A stretch of 17,689 nt of DNA from JABCPO02 sp963513115 (GTDB lineage Bacteria; Bacillota; Clostridia; TANB77; CAG-508). The notes below the pieces were generated by a model. The model saw only the letters and a program-made list of their open reading frames with translations, was not told where the DNA came from and made no database searches. How positions within the stretch are numbered: position 1 is the stretch's first letter; each line of letters begins with the position of its first letter. Positions 9,201-15,384 of the stretch are shown here, piece by piece. The position numbers and the translations under genes were made by a program. The stretch lies in the NCBI GenBank assembly GCA_963513115.1, contig CAUPPN010000007.1, positions 1 through 17,689 on the forward strand, in the 5' to 3' direction.

Positions 9201-10030
9201 GTTGGTAGTTCTCCTGGTCTTAATTTCTTGTATATTTCTATTAATGCTTCTTCTTGTGTTTCAATTGTATCTTTTGCAAGTGTTTTAATAAGCATATCAT
9301 CTTCACCAAATAGTGAAACTATATCATCAGGATTTACAATTCCTAATGCTTTAATTAAAACTGTTGCTGGTATTTTTCTAGTTCTATCTACTCTTGTAAA
9401 CATTGTACCTTGGTTTTCAGTTTCAAATTCAATCCATGCACCTCTAATTGGCATAATTGTTCCATTATATAGTTTTATTATCTTATTTTTACTTGCTGAT
9501 TCAACAGGTACAAAATAACATCCTGGTGATCTTACTAACTGGCTTACAATTACTCTTTCAGCTCCATTGATTACAAATGTTCCAGCATCAGTAATTGTAG
9601 GAAAATCTCCCATAAATATTTCTTGTTCTTTAATTTCACCTGTTTCTCTATTAATAAGTCTTACATTAACATATAGCTTTTTAGAATATGTAGTGTTTCT
9701 AGATCTTGTTTCTTCTAGTGAGTATTTTGTTTCTTCTTCAAATCTATGACCATAGAATTCTAATATTAATGATCCTGTATAATCAGTTATAGGTGAAATA
9801 TTTTTTAAAACTTCATCTAATCCTTCTTCAGTAAACCATTTAAAAGAATCTAATTGTACTTGAATTAAGTTTGGCATTTCTATTAAGTCACCAACTTTTG
9901 CGAAACTATATCTTGTAGCACTTTCGTTTTGTATCTTTTTTAAGTTTAGTTTTTCAATTGCAGTTTTTAATTTTTCTTCTTTTAATTTTGCTTCTTCTTT
10001 TTGTTTTTTCTTCATATTATTTTTTGTCAA
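6251..10030 (-). CDS. rpoB: DNA-directed RNA polymerase subunit beta
   Basis: 1259 residues, about the family length. Beta and beta' together form the RNA polymerase active centre. Landmarks: a Lys-rich N-terminus (1-35); protrusion/lobe with GDFPTITDAGTFVINGAERV (141-160); the rifampicin region from FFGSSQLSQ (511) through ESPEGPNVGL (577); GDKMAGRHGNKG (964-975) with the catalytic-region lysines K966 and K974; GGKAQFGGQKLGEMEVWALE (1107-1126) near the C-terminus; and a strongly acidic tail (about 1196-1259). The start is a TTG at 10030: an AAGGAAGGA box ends 7 nt upstream, while the in-frame ATG at 10015 would be more than 20 nt from it. The gene lacks the usual upstream rplJ-rplL. Instead a long 5' region with a consensus promoter and an attenuator-like hairpin precedes it. 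It is co-directional with rpoC, which starts 259 nt later. Confidence 0.99.
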   Translation of the reverse strand: MTKNNMKKKQKEEAKLKEEKLKTAIEKLNLKKIQNESATRYSFAKVGDLIEMPNLIQVQLDSFKWFTEEGLDEVLKNISPITDYTGSLILEFYGHRFEEETKYSLEETRSRNTTYSKKLYVNVRLINRETGEIKEQEIFMGDFPTITDAGTFVINGAERVIVSQLVRSPGCYFVPVESASKNKIIKLYNGTIMPIRGAWIEFETENQGTMFTRVDRTRKIPATVLIKALGIVNPDDIVSLFGEDDMLIKTLAKDTIETQEEALIEIYKKLRPGELPTEEAARTLFNLLFFNDRRYELDKVGRFKYNQKLSLASRINKCVLAEKIVDPETGEILANAGDKLTYPEALEIQNKGINRVVVKNGDSTQVVLGNGTVDLEYFVDKKIKEKLDIDERVNYIVLKDILDNTKKEDLEKELKKRKLELEVLHVTREDILATFSYMLNLNAGMYKVDNIDHLANRRIRSVGELLQNEFRIGLTRMERVVRERMTIQDLDSVTPQTLINVKPVTSAIRTFFGSSQLSQVIDQTNPLSELSHKRRVSALGPGGLSRERAGFEVRDIHYTHYGRLCPVESPEGPNVGLILHLAAFSKLNNYGFLETPYRKIDPKTGKITDEIEYMSADMEDHFTICQATEPLTKSGKLRNERVRARFLDDIKEVDSSEVEYMDISPKQIVAVATAMIPFLENDDGRRALMGANMQRQAVPLLKTDSPMVGTGMEYRAAKDSKNVITTEEAGIVKKVTGDFVEVEGKDKKSKKYDLRKFKKTTASTCINQKPIVKEGQKVKKGETIADGMATEKGEMALGRNVVVAFANWEGYNFEDAILISEKLVKEDVYTSIHIEEYECESRDTKLGPEEITREVPNVGEEALKDLDEDGIIRIGAEVKPGDILVGKITPKGETELTAEDRLLRAIFGEKSREVRDSSLRVPHGEAGTIVDVKRFAKEDSDEMKPGVNEVIRIYIGQKRKISVGDKMAGRHGNKGVVSRILPVEDMPYMEDGTPVDVVLNPLGVPSRMNFGQVLEVHLGMVARELGVKFATPVFDGATDIDIEEMLEISGRDKDGKTVLYDGRTGEKFDNRVTVGIMYMLKLHHLVDDKVHARSTGSYSLVTKQPLGGKAQFGGQKLGEMEVWALEGYGAAHTLQEMLTVKSDDVKQRERTYEAIVKGENMPEPGIPEGFRVLVKEMESLGLKIELLKDDEKIELKESIEDEESNTIKSRDEIVEKADEEDYDDEEYDEEADNFDELEELSESDLEELSEIDLEDEENN

Positions 10031-10037
10031 AACTTTA

Positions 10038-10046
10038 TCCTTCCTT
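10038..10046 (-). promoter_or_regulatory. Ribosome binding site that selects a TTG start for rpoB
   Basis: On the minus strand AAGGAAGGA ends 7 nt before the TTG at 10030, an ideal spacing. The nearest in-frame ATG (10015) would be 22 nt away, too far. This favours TTG initiation. Confidence 0.75.
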
Positions 10047-10054
10047 TAAATATA

Positions 10055-10217
10055 TATTTAGCAGTATATATTTAAAAAGTTCTACTCAGATGAAAATAAT
10101 ATTTAATAATTTCATTAAATCAATAATTAAATAAATAAACAAATAATTAATTAATTAGTTAGTTATTACTTAATCAAATTATTAAACAACATTAATATAT
10201 ATAGTACCTGCTAAATA
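10055..10217. repeat. 10-bp inverted repeat spanning the 3' half of the rpoB leader
   Basis: TATTTAGCAG at 10055-10064 is exactly complementary to CTGCTAAATA at 10208-10217, with 143 nt between. The proximal arm lies 8 nt upstream of the rpoB ribosome binding site. It could close a long-range helix in the leader RNA, although AT-rich sequence gives some such matches by chance. Confidence 0.35.
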
Positions 10218-10357
10218 CAAATATATATTAAAATTACTTTCACTGATTCTTCTTTCTAAACTCTGTGTATCTGTTGTTTCTTTTATTGTTACTTTTTTTA
10301 GTTTTAAATAACCATTTGTAATTTGTAAGTGGATGGTGCCTTTTAAAGACGACAAAA

Positions 10358-10392
10358 AGGTAGTACGCAACGCGTCCTACCTCATTTTTTTT
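10358..10392. terminator. GC-rich hairpin with U-tracts on both sides, within the rpoB leader
   Basis: The stem is AGGTAG-ACGC paired with GCGT-CTACCT (10358-10368 with 10372-10382), interrupted by a single T/C mismatch, with a 3-nt loop. It is by far the most GC-rich patch in an AT-rich leader. On the minus strand the stem ends in CCTTTTTG. On the plus strand it is followed by CA and eight T (10385-10392), so it could terminate in either direction. On the minus strand it lies about 75-95 nt after the predicted rpoB transcription start, the position of an attenuator. It would also stop read-through from the small upstream gene. Confidence 0.7.
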
Positions 10393-10461
10393 AATTACTT
10401 ACAAACAGTTATATATACTACCATACTAAAAAGACCTTCCATCAATACACTTATAATATAT

Positions 10462-10490
10462 ATAATAACGTTTTTTTGTATTTTTGTCAA
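10462..10490 (-). promoter_or_regulatory. Consensus sigma-A promoter for rpoB-rpoC
   Basis: On the minus strand TTGACA (10490-10485) and TATTAT (10467-10462) are exactly 17 nt apart: a perfect -35 box and a one-mismatch -10 box. The predicted start point is around 10455. The next coding gene downstream is rpoB, 432 nt from the -10 box, and the attenuator-like hairpin lies between. Confidence 0.8.
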
Positions 10491-10514
10491 TGGATTTTTA
10501 TTACTTTTTTATTA

Positions 10515-10570
10515 CTTTTTAGTTTTTAGCTTTAATTTTTAGAATACGATATCATCTTTTTAGTTTTTAG
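10515..10570. repeat. 15-bp direct repeat downstream of the small membrane-protein gene
   Basis: CTTTTTAGTTTTTAG occurs exactly twice on the plus strand, at 10515-10529 and 10556-10570, 41 bp apart start to start. Between the copies lies GATATCAT-type sequence. The repeat is low in complexity and sits in the untranslated tail of the 123-residue gene, upstream of the rpoB promoter. Its role is unknown and it may be simple slippage. Confidence 0.5.
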
Positions 10571-10613
10571 TATTTTTTATTGTTCTTTATTGTCTTATTT
10601 ATTTTTAATATTA

Positions 10614-10985
10614 TTATTTTTTCTCTTCTTTTTTTTCTGCTTTTTCTTTATTATCTACTTCTTGTGTTTTTCCTTCTATTTTTTCTTTTTTCTCTTGTAT
10701 TTCTTGTTCTTTTTCAGCCATATCATTAATTACTTGTTCTTTTTCTACAGAGTTTGCAGTATCTTTTGCTCTTCTTGTTGAGTCTTTTGTTTTTTGTAAT
10801 TCTTCTTGTTTTTGATTTAAATATTTCTCTTGAGCTTCTTTCATTTTATATGATGGTGACATTTTATATAGTCCAAAAAGCATAAATATTATTATAAGTA
10901 ATAATAATATAATTATTAAATCGATTCCTGCAGAAGTATTATTTTCTATTACAGTTACTTCTTTTTCTTTATTTTCTTTTTCCAT
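10614..10985 (-). CDS. Small single-pass membrane protein with charged coiled-coil tail, function unknown
   Basis: 123 residues. A hydrophilic, Glu/Lys-rich N-terminus (1-19) is followed by one strong hydrophobic segment (about 20-40, GIDLIIILLLLIIIFMLFGLY). The remaining 80 residues are almost entirely Lys, Glu, Gln and Asp with heptad-like spacing, probably a coiled coil. There is no signal-peptidase site, so the segment is likely a retained anchor. The start is well supported by AGGAG at 10991-10995, 5 nt before the ATG, and by a consensus promoter at 11045-11073. I do not recognise a family. It stands alone between the export operon and rpoB. Its composition makes homology searches prone to false hits. 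Topology and partner cannot be read from the sequence. Confidence 0.75.
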   Translation of the reverse strand: MEKENKEKEVTVIENNTSAGIDLIIILLLLIIIFMLFGLYKMSPSYKMKEAQEKYLNQKQEELQKTKDSTRRAKDTANSVEKEQVINDMAEKEQEIQEKKEKIEGKTQEVDNKEKAEKKEEKK

Positions 10986-11044
10986 TTTTTCTCCTTTGTA
11001 TTTGCATATTTAATATATTTTATATATTTTTTATTTATATATTA

Positions 11045-11073
11045 ATAATATATTTACCATATTTTTTTGTCAA
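11045..11073 (-). promoter_or_regulatory. Consensus sigma-A promoter for the small membrane-protein gene
   Basis: On the minus strand TTGACA (11073-11068) is followed after exactly 17 nt by TATTAT (11050-11045). The boxes and spacing are the same as in the rpoB promoter. The predicted start is about 55 nt upstream of the ATG at 10985. It begins 44 nt after the stop of the preceding operon, and no clear hairpin terminator lies between. Confidence 0.8.
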
Positions 11074-11117
11074 TCAATACTTAAAACTGAATATACTATG
11101 TTACATTATATTAATTA

Positions 11118-13106
11118 TTATTTACCTCTTCCTAAGATGTTTCGTATATTTGATTTTAATTTAATCATTTTTGGATAAAGTTTTAAATTATTTTCTACAT
11201 AAAAACTTTCTTTCCATAGACTATCTCTTATTTGATTTCTTATTTTTAAAGGTCTTAACTTATCTATTAAATTTAACCTATATCTTTCTTTTAAATAGGT
11301 ACCTGTTCCAAATGTATCATTATGTACAAGTCCATAATATACCTCAACTAGAAGTTTACTTGGTTTTTCTTTCATTTCTTTTATCATATCTTTTATATAA
11401 TTTTCAGCTTGTTCTTGTGTGAAGCTTCTTCCTTCAAGCCTTAAATTTATTTGTCTTGCACCATGCATCATTCCTGCTTGTATATGTGATACTACATTTT
11501 TTACATAGTCTGATTCTTCTTTTACTTCTTTTCTTATCTCTTTTCCATTTTCGTCATATGATATTACACTTCCTGATTCTGAATTAAATAACATCTCAAG
11601 TATTGTAATTACTGGGTCTATATATTCATATGCAAATTGTAAATCACCAATAAATGCATGTTTACTTGTATTTTTTCTTTGTACATTTCTATATTCAAAT
11701 AATGTAAAATATTCACCATCTATGAATATATTGTTAAGTAGATATGCTAAATTGTCTTGTATTGTTCCTCTCCATCCTATATCTACTATATACATTTTAT
11801 TATCTTCTTTATTTTCAATTCCTTTATTTTCAAAGTACTTATATATATTTCTTTTCTTTTCATTTAATTCTTTATTTATTTCTTCTAAGAATTCTTCATC
11901 CTCAAATAGGCTTAATACCTTATAATTGAAATATGGTTCATAAATCATTTGATATTTGTCTATATCATATTTTTTTAAGTATTTTTCATATTTTTCTGTT
12001 TTCATTCCAAGTGATATAAACATTGCATCCATTGTTTGGTTTCTATATTGTGACCAAAGCCTCATCATATTTGCAACATCTATTTTTTCAAGTGAAGGTG
12101 CAAATGTTGCAACTCTACTTACATGTACTAATTCTGCTTTTGGTATGGAAAAAGGCATAATATTATTTTCTTCTAATATTCTATGATATTTAATAAAATT
12201 TTCACCTTCTCTTGTTTGATAAAATATATTATCATATCCTCTTTTTTTACCTTCTGCTACTGCATCGAAAATATAAAAATAAGCAATTGGTGAAAGTTCT
12301 ATTCCTAAATTATATAATTCATCTTTATATTCTCTTAAATCATTTTTGTTTTTCTTTTTTATATTTTTTATTTCTCTTTTTACTTTTCTAAGTCTTAAAT
12401 CTGCTGTTATCTTATCTATATCAAATGAATAATTACTATTATTTGCTATTTTAACAGCTTCAATATTTTTTGCTTTTGCCATTTCAATATCAGAATGATT
12501 ACTATCGCCATAATGTGTTATATTTTCAGATTTAACATTTTCTTTTTCCATAAAATATGTAAAAAGATTTCCTGTGTTTCTTTTTGTTCTAAGTACATCG
12601 CATGATACATATATTTCTTTAAAATATTTAAGTAAGTCATGATGTTCTAATATTTTAGATACATCATTTTTCCCCATATAAAAATCTGAAACAACATACA
12701 TGTCAACATTATTTTCTTTAGCTTCTTTTATATATTTTAATATATCTTTATTTATATATGTAACTTCAATTTCTCTTTTTATTTCATCTTCTACTAACTC
12801 TTCAACAATTTTTTCTATTTTTGAATTATCTACAAATATTTCATTTAATAACTCATTTAAAACTTTTCGTATGGTACATTCAGAATCATTACCATTTTCT
12901 TTATTTCTATTACAAATTTCTGCTTCAAGTTCAATTCTTCTTAAATATATTTTTTTAGCTATATTCCATTCTTTTTTTAAGTATATATTATAATTATATA
13001 ATATATTATTTGCTGTATATAATTTAATCTCTTCAGGGTGACAATATCTTTTTACTAGTGTATCCCACATATCAAACGTTTTAACTTTTCTATTGCTTTC
13101 TTCCAT
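11118..13106 (-). CDS. Large HAD-superfamily protein of surface-polysaccharide clusters
   Basis: 662 residues. The N-terminal 225 residues are a HAD-type phosphohydrolase domain: motif I FDMWDTLV (nucleophile D12) in the FDxFDTL-like form, in which the usual second Asp of DxD is a Trp; a helical cap (about 25-120); motif II VVSDFY (S140); a motif III lysine near KRNTG (K175); and motif IV HYGDSNHSD (D201, D206). The remaining 430 residues hold a second conserved region (for example FYQTREGENF and VHVSRVATFAP around 295-335) of unknown fold. This layout resembles predicted HAD hydrolases of the COG5610 type often found in capsule and wall-polymer loci. It is the last gene of the galE operon, starting 3 nt after the ispD stop with its ribosome binding site (GGAGAG) inside the end of ispD. 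The substrate is unknown; a sugar- or polyol-phosphate is an inference from context. Confidence 0.75.
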   Translation of the reverse strand: MEESNRKVKTFDMWDTLVKRYCHPEEIKLYTANNILYNYNIYLKKEWNIAKKIYLRRIELEAEICNRNKENGNDSECTIRKVLNELLNEIFVDNSKIEKIVEELVEDEIKREIEVTYINKDILKYIKEAKENNVDMYVVSDFYMGKNDVSKILEHHDLLKYFKEIYVSCDVLRTKRNTGNLFTYFMEKENVKSENITHYGDSNHSDIEMAKAKNIEAVKIANNSNYSFDIDKITADLRLRKVKREIKNIKKKNKNDLREYKDELYNLGIELSPIAYFYIFDAVAEGKKRGYDNIFYQTREGENFIKYHRILEENNIMPFSIPKAELVHVSRVATFAPSLEKIDVANMMRLWSQYRNQTMDAMFISLGMKTEKYEKYLKKYDIDKYQMIYEPYFNYKVLSLFEDEEFLEEINKELNEKKRNIYKYFENKGIENKEDNKMYIVDIGWRGTIQDNLAYLLNNIFIDGEYFTLFEYRNVQRKNTSKHAFIGDLQFAYEYIDPVITILEMLFNSESGSVISYDENGKEIRKEVKEESDYVKNVVSHIQAGMMHGARQINLRLEGRSFTQEQAENYIKDMIKEMKEKPSKLLVEVYYGLVHNDTFGTGTYLKERYRLNLIDKLRPLKIRNQIRDSLWKESFYVENNLKLYPKMIKLKSNIRNILGRGK

Positions 13107-13109
13107 GTT

Positions 13110-13838
13110 TTAGTACTCTCCATTTTCTTCTTCTATTATTGCATTTGCTAAAATCAAATCTTCTTTGGTAGTTATTTTTATATTGCTATAATCTCCTTCT
13201 ATTAAATATACATCTCCCCCTGCATATTCTACAAGTGATGCATCATCTGTTGAATAGTATTTTTCATTATATGCAATATCATATGCTTTTTTTAATATAT
13301 CTTTTTTAAATACCTGTGGTGTTTGTATAGCTCTTAAGTTTTCTCTCCTCGGTGTACTTTCTACGATCTTTCCGCCATCTTTTGTATATTTTATAGTATC
13401 TTTTACCATTACAGCCGTTGCTACACTTCCTGTTATTTCTACACTTTTAATTGCATCTTCTATAATTTCTTTTTTAATAAATGGTCTTACTCCATCATGA
13501 ACTAATATTATATCTGTATTATCAGAAACTGCTTTTATTCCACTATATGCACTATCTTGTCTTTCTTTTCCACCTATTACATATTTAATTTTAAAATCAT
13601 TATTTCTAATATTATTTCTATTTATATCTTGCATTATTTCTTTTGCTTTTTTTATATCTTCTTTCCTAACAACTAAAATACATTCATCTATATATTCTGA
13701 TTTAAGCACATTTCTTATAGTTCTTTTAAGTATAGTTTCATTAGATAAAAGTATATATTGCTTTGGTATATCAAGATTCATTCTTTTTCCTATACCTGCT
13801 GCAAGTATTATTGCTGTCACATAATTATTTTTATACAT
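13110..13838 (-). CDS. ispD: IspD/TarI-family cytidylyltransferase, most like IspD
   Basis: 242 residues, standard length. IspD joins CTP and 2-C-methyl-D-erythritol 4-phosphate in isoprenoid synthesis. The related TarI makes CDP-ribitol for teichoic acids. Visible motifs: the nucleotide-binding loop LAAGIGKRM with PKQ (12-27), GGKERQDS (89-96), HDGVRPF (114-120), VKDTI (146-150), RAIQTPQVF (169-177), TDDASLVE (197-204) and NIKIT (219-223). VKDTI, AIQTPQ and TDDASLVE are closer to IspD than to TarI, hence the symbol. The start overlaps the permease stop by 1 nt (TAATG), which implies translational coupling, since no close ribosome binding site is visible. Its place among glycopolymer export genes makes an alternative role in activating a polyol phosphate plausible. 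Confidence 0.8.
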   Translation of the reverse strand: MYKNNYVTAIILAAGIGKRMNLDIPKQYILLSNETILKRTIRNVLKSEYIDECILVVRKEDIKKAKEIMQDINRNNIRNNDFKIKYVIGGKERQDSAYSGIKAVSDNTDIILVHDGVRPFIKKEIIEDAIKSVEITGSVATAVMVKDTIKYTKDGGKIVESTPRRENLRAIQTPQVFKKDILKKAYDIAYNEKYYSTDDASLVEYAGGDVYLIEGDYSNIKITTKEDLILANAIIEEENGEY

Positions 13839-14614
13839 TATAATTCTTCACTAAATCCTCTTTGTAATTTATTAAATATCATCCATCCTAAAACAAATAA
13901 TATTAATGATACTCCAAACCATTTTCCAAGTCTTAATAGATCTGGTGCATGTTGGTTATAGAAAACATCCCTGTATCCTTCTAATATAGCAGCCATAGGG
14001 TTATATCTCATGATCCATTTAAAGCTTTGAGGTATTGCATTTTCTGCATAAATGATTGGTGTTGCATAAAACATTAATTGTAATGTTATTCCTATAAAAT
14101 GTTCTAAATCTCTAAAATATACTGTTACTGCAGATAATATAAATCCAAGTCCTAATTGAAGTACTAATTGTACAAGTAATATTAATGGGAAATATAATAT
14201 ATATTTTGTAATTCCAAGTCCATATATTAAGCAAAATGCAATTATAATTATTGTTGATATTAAAAAGTTAACCGTATTACTAAGTACTATAGATATAGGT
14301 AATATCTCTCTTGGAAAATATACCTTTTTTACAATATTACCATTACCTACCACAGTAAATGTTGATTGGCTAATTGATGTAGTAAAATATGTCCATGGTA
14401 TTAAACCAACACATACGAATATTACATAGTATTCTTGTGCATTTTTAAGTATTAACGGAAAGATTGTTGCATATACTAATATTTGTAGTAATGGATTTAA
14501 AAATGTCCAAAATACTCCAAGTATTGAATTTTTATATCTTCCTCTTATTTCTTTTTTTACATTATTTTTTAAAAGTTCCCTATAATGATAAACTTCTTTA
14601 AACATCTCTAACAT
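13838..14614 (-). CDS. ABC-2 type permease for cell-surface polysaccharide or teichoic acid export
   Basis: 258 residues with about six hydrophobic membrane segments (near 32-53, 62-85, 103-130, 138-165, 172-192 and 228-250), as in the TagG/RfbA/KpsM family. Family landmarks: RGRYKNSILGVFWTFLNPLL near the N-terminus, GLIPWTYF, KKVYFPREILPIS, and VYFRDLEHFI before the fifth segment. It would form the membrane channel that moves a lipid-linked glycopolymer out of the cytoplasm, powered by the ATPase encoded just upstream. The ATG overlaps the ATPase stop by 1 nt (TAATG), with a GGAGG box 10 nt upstream. Whether the cargo is teichoic acid or another polymer cannot be told from this protein. Confidence 0.9.
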   Translation of the reverse strand: MLEMFKEVYHYRELLKNNVKKEIRGRYKNSILGVFWTFLNPLLQILVYATIFPLILKNAQEYYVIFVCVGLIPWTYFTTSISQSTFTVVGNGNIVKKVYFPREILPISIVLSNTVNFLISTIIIIAFCLIYGLGITKYILYFPLILLVQLVLQLGLGFILSAVTVYFRDLEHFIGITLQLMFYATPIIYAENAIPQSFKWIMRYNPMAAILEGYRDVFYNQHAPDLLRLGKWFGVSLILFVLGWMIFNKLQRGFSEEL

Positions 14615-15381
14615 TATTTAGTTTCCTCCACATATGTTTTAACTACTTTTCTTGCATCACCATCTAATTTAACTACACCATCATGTAGCCAAACAGCTCT
14701 TGTACAAAATCTTTCAACAGCTCCAAGTGAATGTGTAACAAATACTATTGTTACTCCTTGTTTTTTTAGTTCTTCTATTTTTGCATAGCATTTTTCTTGA
14801 AAGTGTTGATCTCCTACAGATAATATTTCGTCTATTAGTAATATGTCTGCATCTACATTTATTGCAACTGAAAATGCAAGTCTCATATACATTCCAGAAG
14901 AATATGTTCTTACAGGATTATCAATAAACTCTCTAATTTCTGAAAAGTCTATTATATCTTCTATTCTTTCATCTATCTCATCTTTTGTAAGTCCAAATAT
15001 TGAAGCATTGAAATATATATTTTCTCTTCCTGAAAAGTCTGGATGAAATCCTGCACCTAATTCTAGAAGTGATGTTAATTTACCATTTGTATATATTGTT
15101 CCTTCATTTGGATATATTATTCCAGTAATTAATTTTAAAAGTGTAGACTTACCACTACCATTTACTCCAATTAGTGCTACAACCTCACCTTTTTTAATAT
15201 CTATATTAATATCTCTTAGAACTTCCCTTGAAGTTTTTCTTTTGTTTCTACCAATAAATAATATTCTTTCTTTAAAACTATTTGCTTTATCAAAATATAC
15301 ATTAAATTTTTTAGAAACATTTTTAACTTCAATTGCTATATTGTTTTCTTCTAATCTCTTCTTATTTAATTTATCTAACAT
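14614..15381 (-). CDS. ABC transporter ATPase for cell-surface polysaccharide or teichoic acid export
   Basis: 255 residues, a single nucleotide-binding domain of the TagH/RfbB/Wzt type. Walker A is GVNGSGKST (72-80), the signature is YSSGMYMRL (160-168), Walker B is ILLIDE (180-185) followed by LSVGD, and the switch histidine is in VTHS (H217). The N-terminal extension before the first strand (NSFKERILFIGRNKRK) is typical of polysaccharide exporters. It ends soon after the ATPase fold, so it lacks the carbohydrate-binding C-terminal domain of Wzt-type proteins and the long tail of Bacillus TagH. The ATG is 3 nt after the galE stop, with AAAGGAG inside the end of galE. It partners with the permease whose start overlaps its stop codon. 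Confidence 0.92.
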   Translation of the reverse strand: MLDKLNKKRLEENNIAIEVKNVSKKFNVYFDKANSFKERILFIGRNKRKTSREVLRDINIDIKKGEVVALIGVNGSGKSTLLKLITGIIYPNEGTIYTNGKLTSLLELGAGFHPDFSGRENIYFNASIFGLTKDEIDERIEDIIDFSEIREFIDNPVRTYSSGMYMRLAFSVAINVDADILLIDEILSVGDQHFQEKCYAKIEELKKQGVTIVFVTHSLGAVERFCTRAVWLHDGVVKLDGDARKVVKTYVEETK

Positions 15382-15384
15382 TTG

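Larger units (their letters stand above)
10031..10455 (-). promoter_or_regulatory. Structured 5' leader of the rpoB mRNA (candidate attenuator)
   Basis: From the promoter at 10462-10490 a transcript would start near 10455 and run about 425 nt to the rpoB start. Visible helices: the U-tract hairpin at 10358-10382; a flanking 9-bp pairing of TTTGTAAGT with ACTTACAAA (plus-strand arms at 10322-10330 and 10397-10405); an alternative 7-bp pairing of GGTAGTA with TACTACC (10416-10422 with 10359-10365) that would consume one arm of the hairpin; a 6-bp CCTTTT/AAAAGG pairing (10339-10344 with 10355-10360); and a 10-bp repeat reaching close to the ribosome binding site (10055-10064 with 10208-10217). 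Helices that exclude each other are typical of attenuators. No ligand or protein partner can be read from the sequence. An L10-leader-like RNA is one possibility, since such leaders normally sit at the head of rplJ-rplL-rpoB clusters. Confidence 0.5.

Noticed and set aside
10182..10370. 62-residue minus-strand ORF inside the rpoB leader
   Set aside because: It starts with a TTG inside the loop of the terminator hairpin, has no ribosome binding site, and an in-frame TAG lies just upstream. The region is better explained as leader RNA.
10322..10405. Plus-strand T-box-like leader (GGTAGTACGC...GCGTCC then T8)
   Set aside because: The match to the T-box core is partial, no stem I or specifier features are evident, and no plus-strand gene follows. 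The minus-strand reading, with a promoter and rpoB, fits better.
10590..10781. Phe-rich plus-strand ORF opposite the small membrane-protein gene
   Set aside because: Its extreme Phe/Leu content is the complement of AAA/GAA codons on the minus strand, where a good start signal and promoter exist.
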